This document shows positions 10,363-21,364 of a DNA stretch of 64,000 nucleotides, one piece after another. A program made the position numbers and the translations under genes. Position 1 is the first letter of the stretch. Every line of letters starts with the position of its first letter. The notes under the pieces are model-generated. The model ran no database searches and was not told the DNA's origin. It was given only the letters and a program-made list of their open reading frames with translations. The DNA is taken from NCBI GenBank assembly GCA_963210315.1, contig OY723241.1, positions 682,001-746,000 of the forward strand, given 5' to 3'. The DNA is from Rhynchopus euleeides. Taxonomy: Eukaryota; Euglenozoa; Diplonemea; Diplonemida; Diplonemidae.

Positions 10363-12708
10363 TCACTGTCTACGGCCTCTCTGGTGGGGGCCAGACCAAC
10401 TCCTGAAACGTTGTGTGCGCAGCGCGCTCGGCATTGCTGCGGAAGAAGCAATGGATCCGAAGAGGGCGACCACCAGGGGGCCGACGAGGACCCCGACAGC
10501 CCCGAAGTTGTAGAACCCCATCACGAAGGAGAGGACCACCATCTTGGGGCCGATGTAGCCCTCGACGATCTCCGCGAAGATCCAGTCGTCCCCGATCATC
10601 AGGGGGACGAGGATCCAGACGAGCAGCTCATAGAGGCACATCATTGCCTCGTCGTGCTCTCCGGGGTGTGCCTGGGCCACCTGCTGTATCAGCGCCACCA
10701 GCAGGGGGAAAGGCACCAGGAAATACTTCGGCAGGTAGGGGAACAGTGCGAAGAACCCCGCCAGCGTGGCCCCCAGGTAGGGGTAAGAGCTGCCGAACCT
10801 CTGCAGGGTCATCAGGGTGAGGGAGAAGTGGAAGATGAACACATGAACCAGGGACTGCGCCAGGGCGGTGAGGTGGTGCGCCGTCTCCCTCTCAAACTTC
10901 ACGGCGACATCCCTCTGAACCACCGTCACCAGCAGGTAGTAGGGCAGGGTGTGCTGCAGCTGGTTGAACGCCAGCAGCAGCACACCAAACAGCACAACTG
11001 TCCAGCAGCCCCAGAAAAATGACGCAACGGCTCCTGCTGCGGAGGAGACAGCGACAAGAGCTGCGCGGGACACTGCCATGGTTGTGGTCCCAAAGGCTGT
11101 TGACAGATCCAGCCAAAACGCAGTCCCTCCCCCGATGGTGGAGAGCGCTGTGTAGTCGAATGATGCCCAAAGGGACTGCCACCACTTCAGGTCGGAGAAG
11201 GTTGGCTGCTTTGGGTGGAACCCCCGTGTCGCGCTGTTGTATGCGTCGATGACAGCCCTCACCGCAGCGAGAGAGATGTTCTGCGACTCCGCAGCCTGCT
11301 CGATGCTGGTTGCGGCGTAGTGCATCAGAAGCTCCGTCGCGTTGTTCCCCTCCACCGCCTCGTTCACCATGCTGCCCGCGGCCTGCACCCTGTGCTGGGT
11401 GTACTCCCCCATCTCGAGCACCTCCACCACGACACTTCCGAAGACATGCAGCCCGAGGACCCACACCACCCCGACAGTCGCCATGACCTTCACCGCAGCA
11501 GCGCTTTTCTCCGGCCCCACTGAGACCATCAGGGTCGAGCCCAGGAGGAGGGAGAACGCGGAGACGATGTGGAGGGATATGGCGTCGCCGAACCCGACGA
11601 AGAGGAGGATGAGCAGGGCAAGCCCGATGGCGCTGTCCCGCGCGAAGGAGCGGTCCGTCCCCCCGCTGCCGCTCCCCGGCGCGCCGCCCCTACGCCGCTC
11701 CCTCCCGGGCCTGCGCCCCTTCCCCTTCTCGGGCGAGGGGCTGCTCCTGGAAGTGCCGCTGCTGGAGGCAACCCCAGCCCTCCTCACCTCCTTCGCGACA
11801 CGCTTCGCATCCGCCTTGCTGGATGCAGGGGAGGCGCTGCCGCTCCTCCCGCCACCCTCCGCCTCGGTGCCTGCGGCTGAGACAACGGCTCTCCTGAGCG
11901 ACTCCCAAAAGGCAACGAGGTTCCGCACCAAAAGCGATGCCCCCGACACGTCAGCAAGCCACTGCGGCACGACGGACCACACGAGGAAGCTGAAGAGGCA
12001 TCTCGCGAGGAAGATGTAGGCGGACCGCAGGACGGGCTGTGCCGGGGCGGATGCGAGTGCACGGGAGAGGTAATGCTTGTGGAGGGAGAGGAATCTCGAG
12101 TTGGCGTTTTTATGGTGCTGCGAGTGGGTCACCACGGAGCAGCCTGCGGCGAGCAGGATGGGGCTCAGCACCGGGTGGAACACCTGCCACCCCACTAAGC
12201 AGAGCCCTGCCACGCAGATGATGCAGACGGTGGACTTCATGATGGCCAGCTGGATCGCCCATTCGAGATCTGCAAGCAGGGCGGGCGTCACCACGCCCTG
12301 CGCAGCGGTGTCGCCCTCCGGGCCCCACGACTGCGCCTGATGCAATGGGGAGGGAGGCCCTTTGAAGGAGTCGTTCCTCCCATCGCTGCCCCCCGCGAAG
12401 GTGCGGCACAGCTCCTCCCAGACAATGGCGCCGGCTGGCTCCGACGTGGCCTGGCTTTCGGAGCCACGCGGGGGGGATGTAGCGCCAAGCGACGTCGGTG
12501 TGGTGTCGCGGTGTGCCCTGTGGGTCGGGTCGGCGAAGGTGGCGGCTGTGGCGGGGAGGGTGCTGCCGGGTGAGGGCGGTGCGGCGGTGTGGGTGGTGGG
12601 TTCGGCGAGGCTGTTGCCGGGTGCGCCGCGCCGGCGGCGGAGGGTGGTGGTGGTGGCAGGTGCGGTGGCAGCGGGAGGTTCCTCCCCCGCTGCGGCAAGG
12701 CTGCTCAT
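10363..12708 (-). CDS. TMEM245-like multispanning membrane protein
   Basis: The frame is open from 13272, but codons before 12708 read as low-complexity Thr/Pro/His. I start at the ATG at 12708, which gives 781 residues; an ATG at 12864 is possible. The first ~150 residues are Ala/Pro/Ser-rich, followed by some ten hydrophobic spans, with a charged Ser/Lys/Arg/Gly-rich loop in the middle (about residues 275-345). The last ~200 residues have the character of the TMEM245/AI-2E transporter family: LGATLAGFFALFPYLPKY, then a tryptophan-rich span and GFYNFGAVGVLVGPLVVALF. The function of eukaryotic TMEM245 is poorly known, so transport is only inferred. Confidence 0.65.
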   Translation of the reverse strand: MSSLAAAGEEPPAATAPATTTTLRRRRGAPGNSLAEPTTHTAAPPSPGSTLPATAATFADPTHRAHRDTTPTSLGATSPPRGSESQATSEPAGAIVWEELCRTFAGGSDGRNDSFKGPPSPLHQAQSWGPEGDTAAQGVVTPALLADLEWAIQLAIMKSTVCIICVAGLCLVGWQVFHPVLSPILLAAGCSVVTHSQHHKNANSRFLSLHKHYLSRALASAPAQPVLRSAYIFLARCLFSFLVWSVVPQWLADVSGASLLVRNLVAFWESLRRAVVSAAGTEAEGGGRSGSASPASSKADAKRVAKEVRRAGVASSSGTSRSSPSPEKGKGRRPGRERRRGGAPGSGSGGTDRSFARDSAIGLALLILLFVGFGDAISLHIVSAFSLLLGSTLMVSVGPEKSAAAVKVMATVGVVWVLGLHVFGSVVVEVLEMGEYTQHRVQAAGSMVNEAVEGNNATELLMHYAATSIEQAAESQNISLAAVRAVIDAYNSATRGFHPKQPTFSDLKWWQSLWASFDYTALSTIGGGTAFWLDLSTAFGTTTMAVSRAALVAVSSAAGAVASFFWGCWTVVLFGVLLLAFNQLQHTLPYYLLVTVVQRDVAVKFERETAHHLTALAQSLVHVFIFHFSLTLMTLQRFGSSYPYLGATLAGFFALFPYLPKYFLVPFPLLVALIQQVAQAHPGEHDEAMMCLYELLVWILVPLMIGDDWIFAEIVEGYIGPKMVVLSFVMGFYNFGAVGVLVGPLVVALFGSIASSAAMPSALRTQRFRSWSGPHQRGRRQ

Positions 12709-15438
12709 CGTGGGGAGGAGCGGCACCCCATGGCTCTCCTGGTGGTGGTGGAGTGTGATGTGGGTGGGGGTGGGGGTTCCGTAATCAGGAGAGGATGTAG
12801 CAAAGGGGGTTGGGCCCGTCACTGGAGTGCTGTGGGGGGTGGGGGTGGGGGTCGTCCCGGTCATGTGCAAAATGCTGCCATCAGGCGTTTTGGACCTCTC
12901 GTATCGGTAATCATGATTTGGGTTTTCAGAAAAAACTCTACACGCCCCTTTGATTTTCTGAGATATCGACACTCGCATCATGGGAAGCCAACGCGACCGC
13001 GCATCTGCTGAGTCGTTGATCCAAGAAGGGGGCGACTTCCATGATATGCGGGTTGACCTGGTGCCGTGTATGTGGAGCAAGGAATGCACCCACAACGATG
13101 TGTCAGTCCTACCTGTGTCGCGTGGCGCCGCAAAAACACTACAGTAGTAGAGCCGTGCCCTGTGATATTTTTTGAGGCTTTCGCTCTCGATGGCAAGGTG
13201 TGCCAGCGTGCCACCTACACCTCTGAGGGACGCGTCGTCCTGCGCTTCTGAATTCCCAGTGGCTGAATGCAAGGAGTCAGTGAAATCCGCCTAACCACAC
13301 AACGATGCCTGGGGTAGTTTCCGGAGCTCCTGATGGATCGGACAGGCGCAAGAGTTGTGCGTCGCGGCAGGTGCCCATCATTTGGCGACCCCTTGTCGGG
13401 GGGGGCCTTGATGTAAGAAGTAACAAGAGTTGAGAGTTGTAGAAGAGTTCAGAGAAGAAACAGGTGTCCATTTCTTTTCCTATTTTTTTGGGCACCGAGG
13501 GGTGATTTTTTGTTATGTGCATCGACAATCCACGAGATGCGGGAATGCAAAAGCAGGAAAAGCTACCTGCATAACCCGGATCTCCGATCGGACGCTCGGT
13601 TGGGGGTTCGGTCCGCACCCGCCCCTGCCTGCTCGCCCACCACAAGGCCAGTGAGACAGCATTGCGATGGGTGGGCGGCAAATAATAACATCGCAGGAGG
13701 TTTATGATTCGGGAACCAAAAAGAACGGGCATATGGCACACGCAGTTCGGCAAGCTGGCACGCCACAGAGGGCAGAGAGGAACACCTCCACACACAGCTG
13801 CCTAGCCGCTCAGCGGCACTGTGTTCACTGTGGGCACGGAAAACAAAAGGATGGCACGTGCACCGTTGAACTCATACACCACTCCTAACGTTTGACGGCG
13901 CATTTCTTGGGTAGGCAAATTCGTTTTCTGTCTGTCCTAGCTCTGTTTCCTGGCGATGTAATTAGGAGTCGTTCCTTGTGGTTGAATTGTGCGGTCGTGT
14001 GCTGCCGTGCTTCACTGCCCCGATCGGTGAAACTTCAAGATGGGCCGCACAAACGATGATGGCATGCGGAAGTGGAGCCAGGGCAGAAAGCCGGCAAAGG
14101 GCAGTGAAGTGGGTAGGATAACAAGGCCACCCCACCAGAATGCTTCTTACTGGCAGGGGCGCAGGGGGGCGGGTGGTGGTGCGATGCGAAAGAGCAGCCC
14201 CCTCGTGGGGCCGGCATCATTTTTTTCGTTCCGTTTGAATTCTTGGCGACGGCAGTGCAGCCGCGGCCCTCCCAGGTTCCCTCCTGAAGGGGGCTGCAAA
14301 GGCTCGCTGCACCCCTTGTTCGCTCTGGCACTTCCACACACACACACAGGCACATCACTCAACAACGGCATGGAATCACACCCCACACCCGCTGGGATCC
14401 AGGCGCTGTGAGAGCCCCACAACACCCACAACAGCATGCTGCCAACCACGTAGCACCTTCCGCCCACACCGAAGTGAGCTGGAAAAAGCAACTGAATGAT
14501 CAAAAAACGAACAACAGGGGCACACGGAGGTGAGCTGGCATCCATTCACCCAAGAATTGCAGGCAGCGCGGTGGAGCCCGTGACATGCCTGGGGTGATCC
14601 GAGTCAGGTGGGGTCAGAGCTCGCCCCAAGCAAAGCTTCACGCCTTCAGTGATACTCCGAGGGGCCATCGCTACCAGATGCAACTGAGTGAGAAAAAGCG
14701 AGCAACAGCCCCACTTCCCCTCACTGACCGACGAGGTGTGACTGGTAGCGAGACCCCCCCGAGAGGGCATCTGATAAAGCGGTGCAGGAAAGCGCGTTCT
14801 TTGAGGCGCACCTCCTCCCCCTCTTTGTGAGATGATTCGGGAAAAAAATCGCCGATCACCTCTCCGGGCCAGGTCAGGCAGGTTCGGCTCGCGATTCGCC
14901 GATTCGCGACAAGGGTCCCACAGATTTCTTCATATTTTCGTTACCACAGTGGGGCCGTTGAAGAGTCAGAAGATCGGTTCTGAGCCATTGTTTCGAGCCG
15001 CCTCTCAACGACTGATGATGATGCCGAGGAGAGCGGGGCAAAAAAAAATCCCCCCCACCCCCACCCCCGCCTTTGAGGCCCGGGGGGTTGGATGTCGAGT
15101 GTTGGGGTTCTCTTCCTTTGCCTTCCTTCCCACCACCTAACCAAAATATAGCTGGAGTCGTGCAGGATCATTCGTGAAGAAATACGAAAGGTAAACGAGA
15201 AAAAGTTTTTCGTTGATCGCACGACACACTGTTAGTGTGTGATTGGCAGGCGCATAAGACTGTGTGTGACGGCAAGCACCTGGCACTTCCCTTATCGCTG
15301 CATTTCCGCCTGACAACCACCTTGTTGGGAGAAAACAAAATCAGCACGCCGCCGCACCGCATTTGCTCTTTTTGCACCCGCCCCACCCACCCTCTGGTAT
15401 AGTTTCATATCGCCTCCTCCCACGCACCCCTCCCCCAC
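12709..15438. other. Intergenic region
   Basis: The gap between the TMEM245-like gene and the WD40 gene. 12709-13272 is an open continuation of the downstream frame but looks non-coding. The rest shows no gene. A short inverted-repeat element at 14659-14760 is listed separately. Confidence 0.5.
14659..14760 (+). mobile_element. Short inverted-repeat MITE, copy 1
   Basis: About 100 bp bounded by inverted repeats (ATCGCTACCAG on the left, CTGGTAGCGA then C-run on the right). It aligns with the reverse strand of 52491-52603 over its whole length, including an internal ACTGAGTGAGAAAAAG segment. Two separate copies with matching ends make a miniature transposable element likely. It has no coding capacity. 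Confidence 0.6.
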
Positions 15439-16653
15439 CTAACAGACGACACACACTGAGGGCTTCTTCGGGGGTGGCACAGGGGCCGGCGCCCGGGCCA
15501 TGAGGGCGACGGGCGCCGCCATCAGATAAGCAGATGACGCCCCATACATATGTTCGCCACAGGGGGATATCGCAAAGCCGAAGGGCACCGTTCCGATGGA
15601 TGCCATTTCACCAACGCACTCCAGACCACCTCCCGAAAGCACACGCCACGCGGTGACGGTGCCACCCAGGCCGCAGGTGAAGAGGCGCTCGCCTTTGGGG
15701 CATGGTACAAACCCCCATGACGCCAACACCGCTGGGACAGAGGCGAGCACGGCCCACGTCGCAGAGCAGAACACCGAGACACCGCGTGTTCCCATCCCGA
15801 TGTACACCCGGTCGCCGCTTGGGGAATATGCCATGTGTCTCTCCCAACCCCCTCGGACTGCGCCTGCGGACTGCCTCTGCACCCAGGCGGTGCCGCTGTG
15901 CCGCCACACCGTCACGACCCCGATGCTGCAGACCGAGATCTCGTCGCCAGAGGGGTGCACCGCGAAGGAGTTGGGGTTGCAAACCGAAAACAGCTCGCGC
16001 CAGCCCTCGCCCCCCGCGTTGCAGCTGTCGCAGCGCCACGCCTGCACCGAGCCCCGCCCCAGGCAGTAGAGCTCCGAGTCATCGGGTGCGAGGGCCAGGG
16101 GCAGCCCTGCGGTGAAATCCCCCGGCCCCCGCATGGGGGTGGCGGACCATGTGGCTGTGCACCACATGACAACCGGGCCTGCCCCCCCGAAGGCGTAGAG
16201 CCGCGCCCCGCTGCGGGATGGGATGAGGGAGATCGCGCCAGCCTCATAATCGCTGCAGTTTAGAGACTCCATGTGGTCCCCAGTCACGGTGTCCCAGACG
16301 TGGATGGTCCCGTCGTCACCCCCGCTGTAGACAATCCTTGCGCAGGGTGACATCGCGACGGTCATGACCTTGTGGTATGCAGCGTTTTTAAAAACATGCG
16401 GCGAGCGGAGGCGGGGGCCTCCCAGATCAAACGTGACAGTGTCTCCGCTGCAAATCGACGTGTTGCTGATGCACGCGTCGTTCGGGAGGTGGTCGTCGCA
16501 TCCGCCCACACTGAGGATAATCGTCGTCGCATCCGGTAGGGATGTGCATGACGCGGCTGCGATTTTACTCTTCAGAAGAGCGATGCTGTCTTCCTCTCCG
16601 ACCTTGACAGTCCACCTCTCCGATGTGGACTTCGACAGGGCGACCACCTCCAT
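15439..16653 (-). CDS. Ubiquitin-like plus WD40 propeller protein
   Basis: Single exon, ATG at 16653 and TAG at 15439, 404 residues. Residues 1-78 look like a ubiquitin-like fold: MEVVALSKS start, a VKVGEEDSIALLKSKIAAA helix and a GDTVTFDLGG end. Residues about 95-385 form repeated beta-propeller blades; the clearest has YSGGDDGTIHVWD near residue 111. Later blades are diverged but keep phrases such as YSPSGDRVYIG and ISPCGEHMYG at regular spacing. The C-terminus is proline- and lysine-rich and ends in CVVC. This is probably a soluble scaffold or ubiquitin-pathway adaptor, and no enzyme motif is seen. The DUF4116 gene at 54469-56694 starts with a similar ubiquitin-like leader. Confidence 0.75.
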   Translation of the reverse strand: MEVVALSKSTSERWTVKVGEEDSIALLKSKIAAASCTSLPDATTIILSVGGCDDHLPNDACISNTSICSGDTVTFDLGGPRLRSPHVFKNAAYHKVMTVAMSPCARIVYSGGDDGTIHVWDTVTGDHMESLNCSDYEAGAISLIPSRSGARLYAFGGAGPVVMWCTATWSATPMRGPGDFTAGLPLALAPDDSELYCLGRGSVQAWRCDSCNAGGEGWRELFSVCNPNSFAVHPSGDEISVCSIGVVTVWRHSGTAWVQRQSAGAVRGGWERHMAYSPSGDRVYIGMGTRGVSVFCSATWAVLASVPAVLASWGFVPCPKGERLFTCGLGGTVTAWRVLSGGGLECVGEMASIGTVPFGFAISPCGEHMYGASSAYLMAAPVALMARAPAPVPPPKKPSVCVVC

Positions 16654-18370
16654 CGCGCCCGAGGTGGGATGAGAGGAGAGAGAGAGAGAGAGATGAAGGG
16701 GGCGGTGGGGAGGGGCAGAGCTGCTTTAACTAGTTTAGAGAGAGAGGGGGTGGGGGGGGGCGTATGGAGGAGGGGAGGATGACAGAGTGACAGATTTCCA
16801 GAAAGAGATGGGGATGGGGGAGATGGGGGGGGGGGGGGGGAATTGTTTTTTGGAGGTGGCTATGTTGCGTGAGGAGGTCGGCAACCCCCCCTGCGTGCGC
16901 AGTAGTGTGTGTGTGTGTGTGTGATGTGATGTGATTGTCGTGACGCACAAAGTAGCTAACTTCTCTTCGCAACAAATTTGCTATTGCGTCGTGGTCGTGT
17001 GTGTTTGTGTAGGTTCAGGCGTGTAGGTTTTGATTCGGGCTGGTTCAGATATATGATCACAAAGAAATGGAGGAGGGGGAGCGCTGAGGGGAGGGGAGCG
17101 AGTCTGAGGCGATGGCAGTATGGCAAAGTCTTGAAAGAAGATAGGGTCAAGGGTGGAGACGAAAGAAGGCTGTTAAGGAGAGGGGTGTTCGGACTTTAAG
17201 CATACGAGAGAGGAGGATGAGGAGGGGGGTGGGCGGAGACGTGCCGGTCTGTGTTGCTCCGGCTGGCGCGATTGCGTCTGGCTGTGGCTTCGGCAAGGAG
17301 CGGCACGCCAGCGGGATCGCGCCCCCTCTCTCCCAATCCCTTGGGAGAGAAACAAACTCGATGAGCAGGGGTGTTAGTACAACGATACAAGAGGGTCTTC
17401 AGACCCCTGTGGTGCCTGAGGTGGTGTTGTGTGGTGAGATGCGGTGTTGCCGGGGGAGGGGGTTTGGCGGGGAAAGAAGACCCTGTTGAGGTATCCCTCC
17501 TTCAAGTGCCTGCAACGAGGGCACGCATTCACAGCACGTGGGGATCATGATGAAATTGTGGTTGGACAAGGGGGCGGTGGCGGGGGAGGATGGCTGCGGC
17601 CTTGTACTTCCACTTTTCCCTTGTTCTACCAAATTCTTGAGAGATCTCCGAGAAGAGCACATAACATAGGCACAGCGTGGCAGGTGCCTGGGTACAGGGT
17701 ACGGAGATGGCAAACACGTTTCACCCCCCCTCCCCCCCAAGGGGATGCAGGCGTCCGGGCAGGCGTGGCGGCACTCTCTTGGCAGGGGTGCACTGCCGGG
17801 GGGCTTGGGGGAGGGGGGCAAGAACGGACGGGCGCCCTGCAACTAAACATGTGGCGCAACACCAACAGGCCCCTTCTTCGGGCCCAAGATCAACACGGGG
17901 GACATCACAGGCACACAACACATGAAGCTTCCTGGGGCAGCGCAGATCCGCTGCCTGCTCTTGCTCTGGATGCGATATACACCACGCACATCACACAGAC
18001 GCATGTTTACGTAGGCAAAGTTGGGTTAGCGAAATGGTCTCCAGTGCATTGCCGATATCTTACGTAGGCAAAGTTGGGTTAGCGAAATGGTCTCCAGTGC
18101 GATGCCGATATGGCTGCAACATTATTGAGAGCAGTGCCGACCAACCTGACGTCACATCAGAAATACGTGACGACCAGGGCAGCGGCATGCACACAATGCC
18201 GCCAGAAGAATACTATTTCCTCCCCGGATCCCACGCCCTCAGGCACCCCCTGTTGAAAGCTAGAACACACAAGGCCCGCCACCGCCACCGTCACCACCAC
18301 CCATCACACAACCCAACGCCTGCCTGCTTTGCACCAGCAGGTTTCCCGGGCCCCACCACCAGCGCGAGCG
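16654..18370. other. Intergenic region with simple repeats
   Basis: No credible gene. It holds a GA run (16675-16693), a G-run, a TG microsatellite (16907-16922) and a two-unit 53-bp tandem repeat at 18008-18113. The purine-rich part just right of 16654 probably belongs to the 5' flank of the WD40 gene. Confidence 0.5.
18008..18113. repeat. 53-bp tandem repeat, two units
   Basis: Units 18008-18060 and 18061-18113 are almost identical (TACGTAGGCAAAGTTGGG start). They differ at only a few positions, which indicates a recent duplication. They lie about 260 bp downstream of the VPS33 stop codon. Confidence 0.85.
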
Positions 18371-20306
18371 CTACACAAGGGAATTGCTGAAAGCGTTTCC
18401 CCGCAGGATGCACGTCGTCGCGATAATGAGCTGCACCGGCTGCCCCGCCTCACTCTCGTTGGACAGATGCTCCTGCAGGTTCCTCAGCGCCCCCAGCTCC
18501 GACAGGGTCAGCCCCCCGAGCACAAACACGATCGCCACCCGCGTCTTCCCCGGCTCACGCAGGTCAACCTCCGTGTCATCCGCCTTGGGATCCACAGGCC
18601 CCAGCAGGGATGCTGCCTCCGCCACCTCACGCCACCCTGCCCCCCAGTCGCGTGGGGTGACGACCTTCTCCACAAGCTTCGGGATTATCGGAGCCAGTCC
18701 GTAGGACACACAGTGCACAGGATCCGTGATGTAATCCGCACGCGCGTATAAACCAAACCTCTTCCTCAGCGCCGGGAATATCGCAGCACGCCTGTCTTTG
18801 TTGGTGAATATCACACCAGCTTCCTCCATCGTGTTCCACGCTGTCAGCGCCTTGGCGCCATACTGCTGGTGGAGCAGGACATGATATTTCTCATGCACCT
18901 TCGGAGGCAGCCCACCTGACACAATGCAGAACACAGCGAGGCATTTCAGGGTCAGCCCGAAGTCTGTCCCCTGGTATATCAGGTTCTCGAGGTTCTCCGC
19001 AGCACCCTCTTTGTTGGCGTCGCGGAGGAGGAGGTCCTCGAGCTCCCGCTTCAGCTCCAGCTCCTTGTCCTTTGAAACCGCATCCTTCAGCTTTTTGAAG
19101 ATGTCGATGTGCCCCGCGAGGAGCTTCTCCTGCGCCAGCACCCCCTTGATTTGCTGCATATACTCCTGCGCGCTCCTCATATACTCCCGCGTCTGCTTGA
19201 TGTTCTTCAGGTTCTCCCTCTCCTGATACTTCCCTTGGATGGCCTGCGCCTTCCTCTGCAGCAGCGACCCCACCCCTGCATACGCCGCATCGCGGATCTC
19301 CGAGAACACCGGGTCTCCGGTGGCGGTGAGACGGAACTCGCTGAGCGTCTTCCCATCGGAGTCCTTCACTTCGAAGGGGGGCCGGAAGGTGAATCGGCAG
19401 TCGATGTGGTCGTGCATGAGGTCGCAGAGGTACCCTCCATAGGTCCCCTGTGTGACGGCAGGGTTGAGGAGGTCGCAGGAGCGGTCGAAGAGAAAGAGGG
19501 TGTGGATGCGCGATGCCTGCCCATCGTAGATGTCTGCGGCTTCTGTGCTCATCTGCTCCATCACGCGGGAGACGCTCTCAGCGTGGGAACCGACACGCCG
19601 CACGGTGCCAAATGGGCCATAAAAGACCTGAAGCTTCATAAGACTCCGTGCCACTGTGTGCAGCACAGCAGGAGAGCTCTCCGTGAGGAGCTCCCGTGTG
19701 CTGTCAGCCTGCTCCATTGTTAGCAGGGCCTCATCCGCAAGGCCCAGGTCGATCTCCAGGTCCTTCAGGAGGCGGATGTGCTCCCTGCAGTACATCGATG
19801 CGAACATGTGTTCCACAAGCAGGGTGTTGCGGGGGGCGACGTAAACATAGACCTTGGCGCCTGCGGAGGCGATGCCGTTGATCAGCTCCCCGACCTGGCT
19901 GATCACTTGGTGGCGGGAGTAGAGGAAGAAGATGACCTGTGGAGGAGAGAGAGAGAGGGGGGGGTGTACGGAGCTGGTGCGGGGAGAAAGAGAGGGGGGG
20001 GGGGGGGGTGGAGGGTGCAGCAAATCCGCCCCCCCCCCCCCGCCCCGCCCCCCCCACGCTGAGCAGATATGAGCACACCTTGGCCCCTCTCGAGCAGGTG
20101 ATCGGATCCCCGTCTGCCCAGCACAGCTCTTTGACCTGGGGTGGCAGCGCGCTCTTCAGGTCGCCCTTCGCCTCCAGCACGATCTTCAGTAGGGGTTCCA
20201 AGGCCCTGTCTAGGCAGAGCGTGCAGTCAGGCCCGTCCAGTGCTTTCTCAAGCAGACCTCTGTGGTACTGCTGCACCGCAGACAGGTCGAAATTCTCTGC
20301 ACCCAT
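18371..20306 (-). CDS. VPS33: VPS33-like SM (Sec1/Munc18) protein, two exons
   Basis: Exon 1 is 20079-20306 (76 codons from ATG) and exon 2 is 18371-19936 (521 codons plus TAG). The 142-bp intron has a GTGTGC donor and a CCACAG acceptor and is full of C and GA runs. The spliced protein has 597 residues, the normal VPS33 length. VPS33 traits are the strand after the intron (KVIFFLYSRHQ), a LFLFDRSCDLLNP segment followed by a helical arm, and the C-terminal IATTCILRGN, which corresponds to the IATT...NG end of this family. VPS33 is the SNARE-chaperoning subunit of HOPS and CORVET, which tether late endosomes and vacuoles. Family-level confidence is high; distinction from other SM proteins rests on the C-terminus and insert pattern. 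Confidence 0.85.
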
Positions 20307-21364
20307 AGTGTCGGCCGCCCGAGGCCCCACGGGCCTGCCTGCCTGATTGGGATTTCGTTGTATGTGCGCAGGGGATGGGGGTGTGGTGGCACACAGAGTG
20401 GTGCGAGGCGGTGGAGAACAGGATGTGGGGAGGGATGGGCAAGGCGGGTGCGTAGACAGACAATGCGCCTGGGCGGCACGGCTGCGGAAGGGGGTGTGGG
20501 GGTGGGGTGGGGGTGGGGTAGGGGTGGTGGCTGTGGGGGTTTATCAGTTGTGGTTCTTCATGCACGTCCTCCCATGCATGTCATGCATGGTGGTTGCGTG
20601 GCGTTGTTGCCCGGATGGCAGTGCATCGCCGGTTATCCTTGAGTCAATAGCATGGCATACGCCACGGCGTTCAATTGTGTCAGGGCAATTGAGACGGCCA
20701 TCTGTGACTGCCACTTGCTATGACAAAACTCGCATTAATGCACCCGGGAGAAGAAAAATACGAAACACGGGGCAATGCGCGCAAGAGGTGTGCAGCCCAT
20801 CAACAATCGCAAGAGGGACACGGCCCGCATGCAAAAAAGTTGTCGATTGGGTTGCCGCTGACGTCGTCTCTCACTGTGCCCCGTGCCGTAAACTCAAAAA
20901 AATACACGCCGCCGAACATAAGACGGCAGCGACTTGAAGGAGAAAAGAGTGGGAAAAAAGCCAAGTTGAAGGAGGGTCAGTTGAGGGGTTGGGCCCATTC
21001 AACACGACACCGCAGTGGAAGCGGTTCGGAAAACGGACGTCCCCCCCGCCCCTACCCACCCGCGCCCCATATCGGCCCCAGCGACTTCGAGGGGGCCTGT
21101 ATGGACTGCAACTTGAAAAGAGTAGAGCTGGACTGAGACACGGATAAAAAGCAACAGCTGCACAGCCCAAAGGAGAAGGGAGATAACGTTAATCGTCCTG
21201 GCAACGGCGCTGCCGTTGTATTCAGACTTCCGATGAATCGTCAGCAGTCCAGGCCGAGCAGAGGTGCGTGAGGGAACGGCGAGGCCCGCCGTGAGTCGCA
21301 AAGTTGCTCGCTAGAATGAACTAGACGTGCTTGCGGTGCACCCTGCTCACAGCCACTATTCAGC
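20307..21364. other. Intergenic region
   Basis: The promoter side of VPS33 and the 3' side of the first PDI gene. A G-rich tract spans 20488-20530. The plus-strand frame at 20720-21136 is open but has no domain and no regular composition, so I do not call it a gene. Confidence 0.5.

Noticed and set aside
20720-21136. 138-codon plus-strand Lys-rich frame
   Set aside because: No domain, and no sign of splicing or regular composition in the spacer between VPS33 and PDI.
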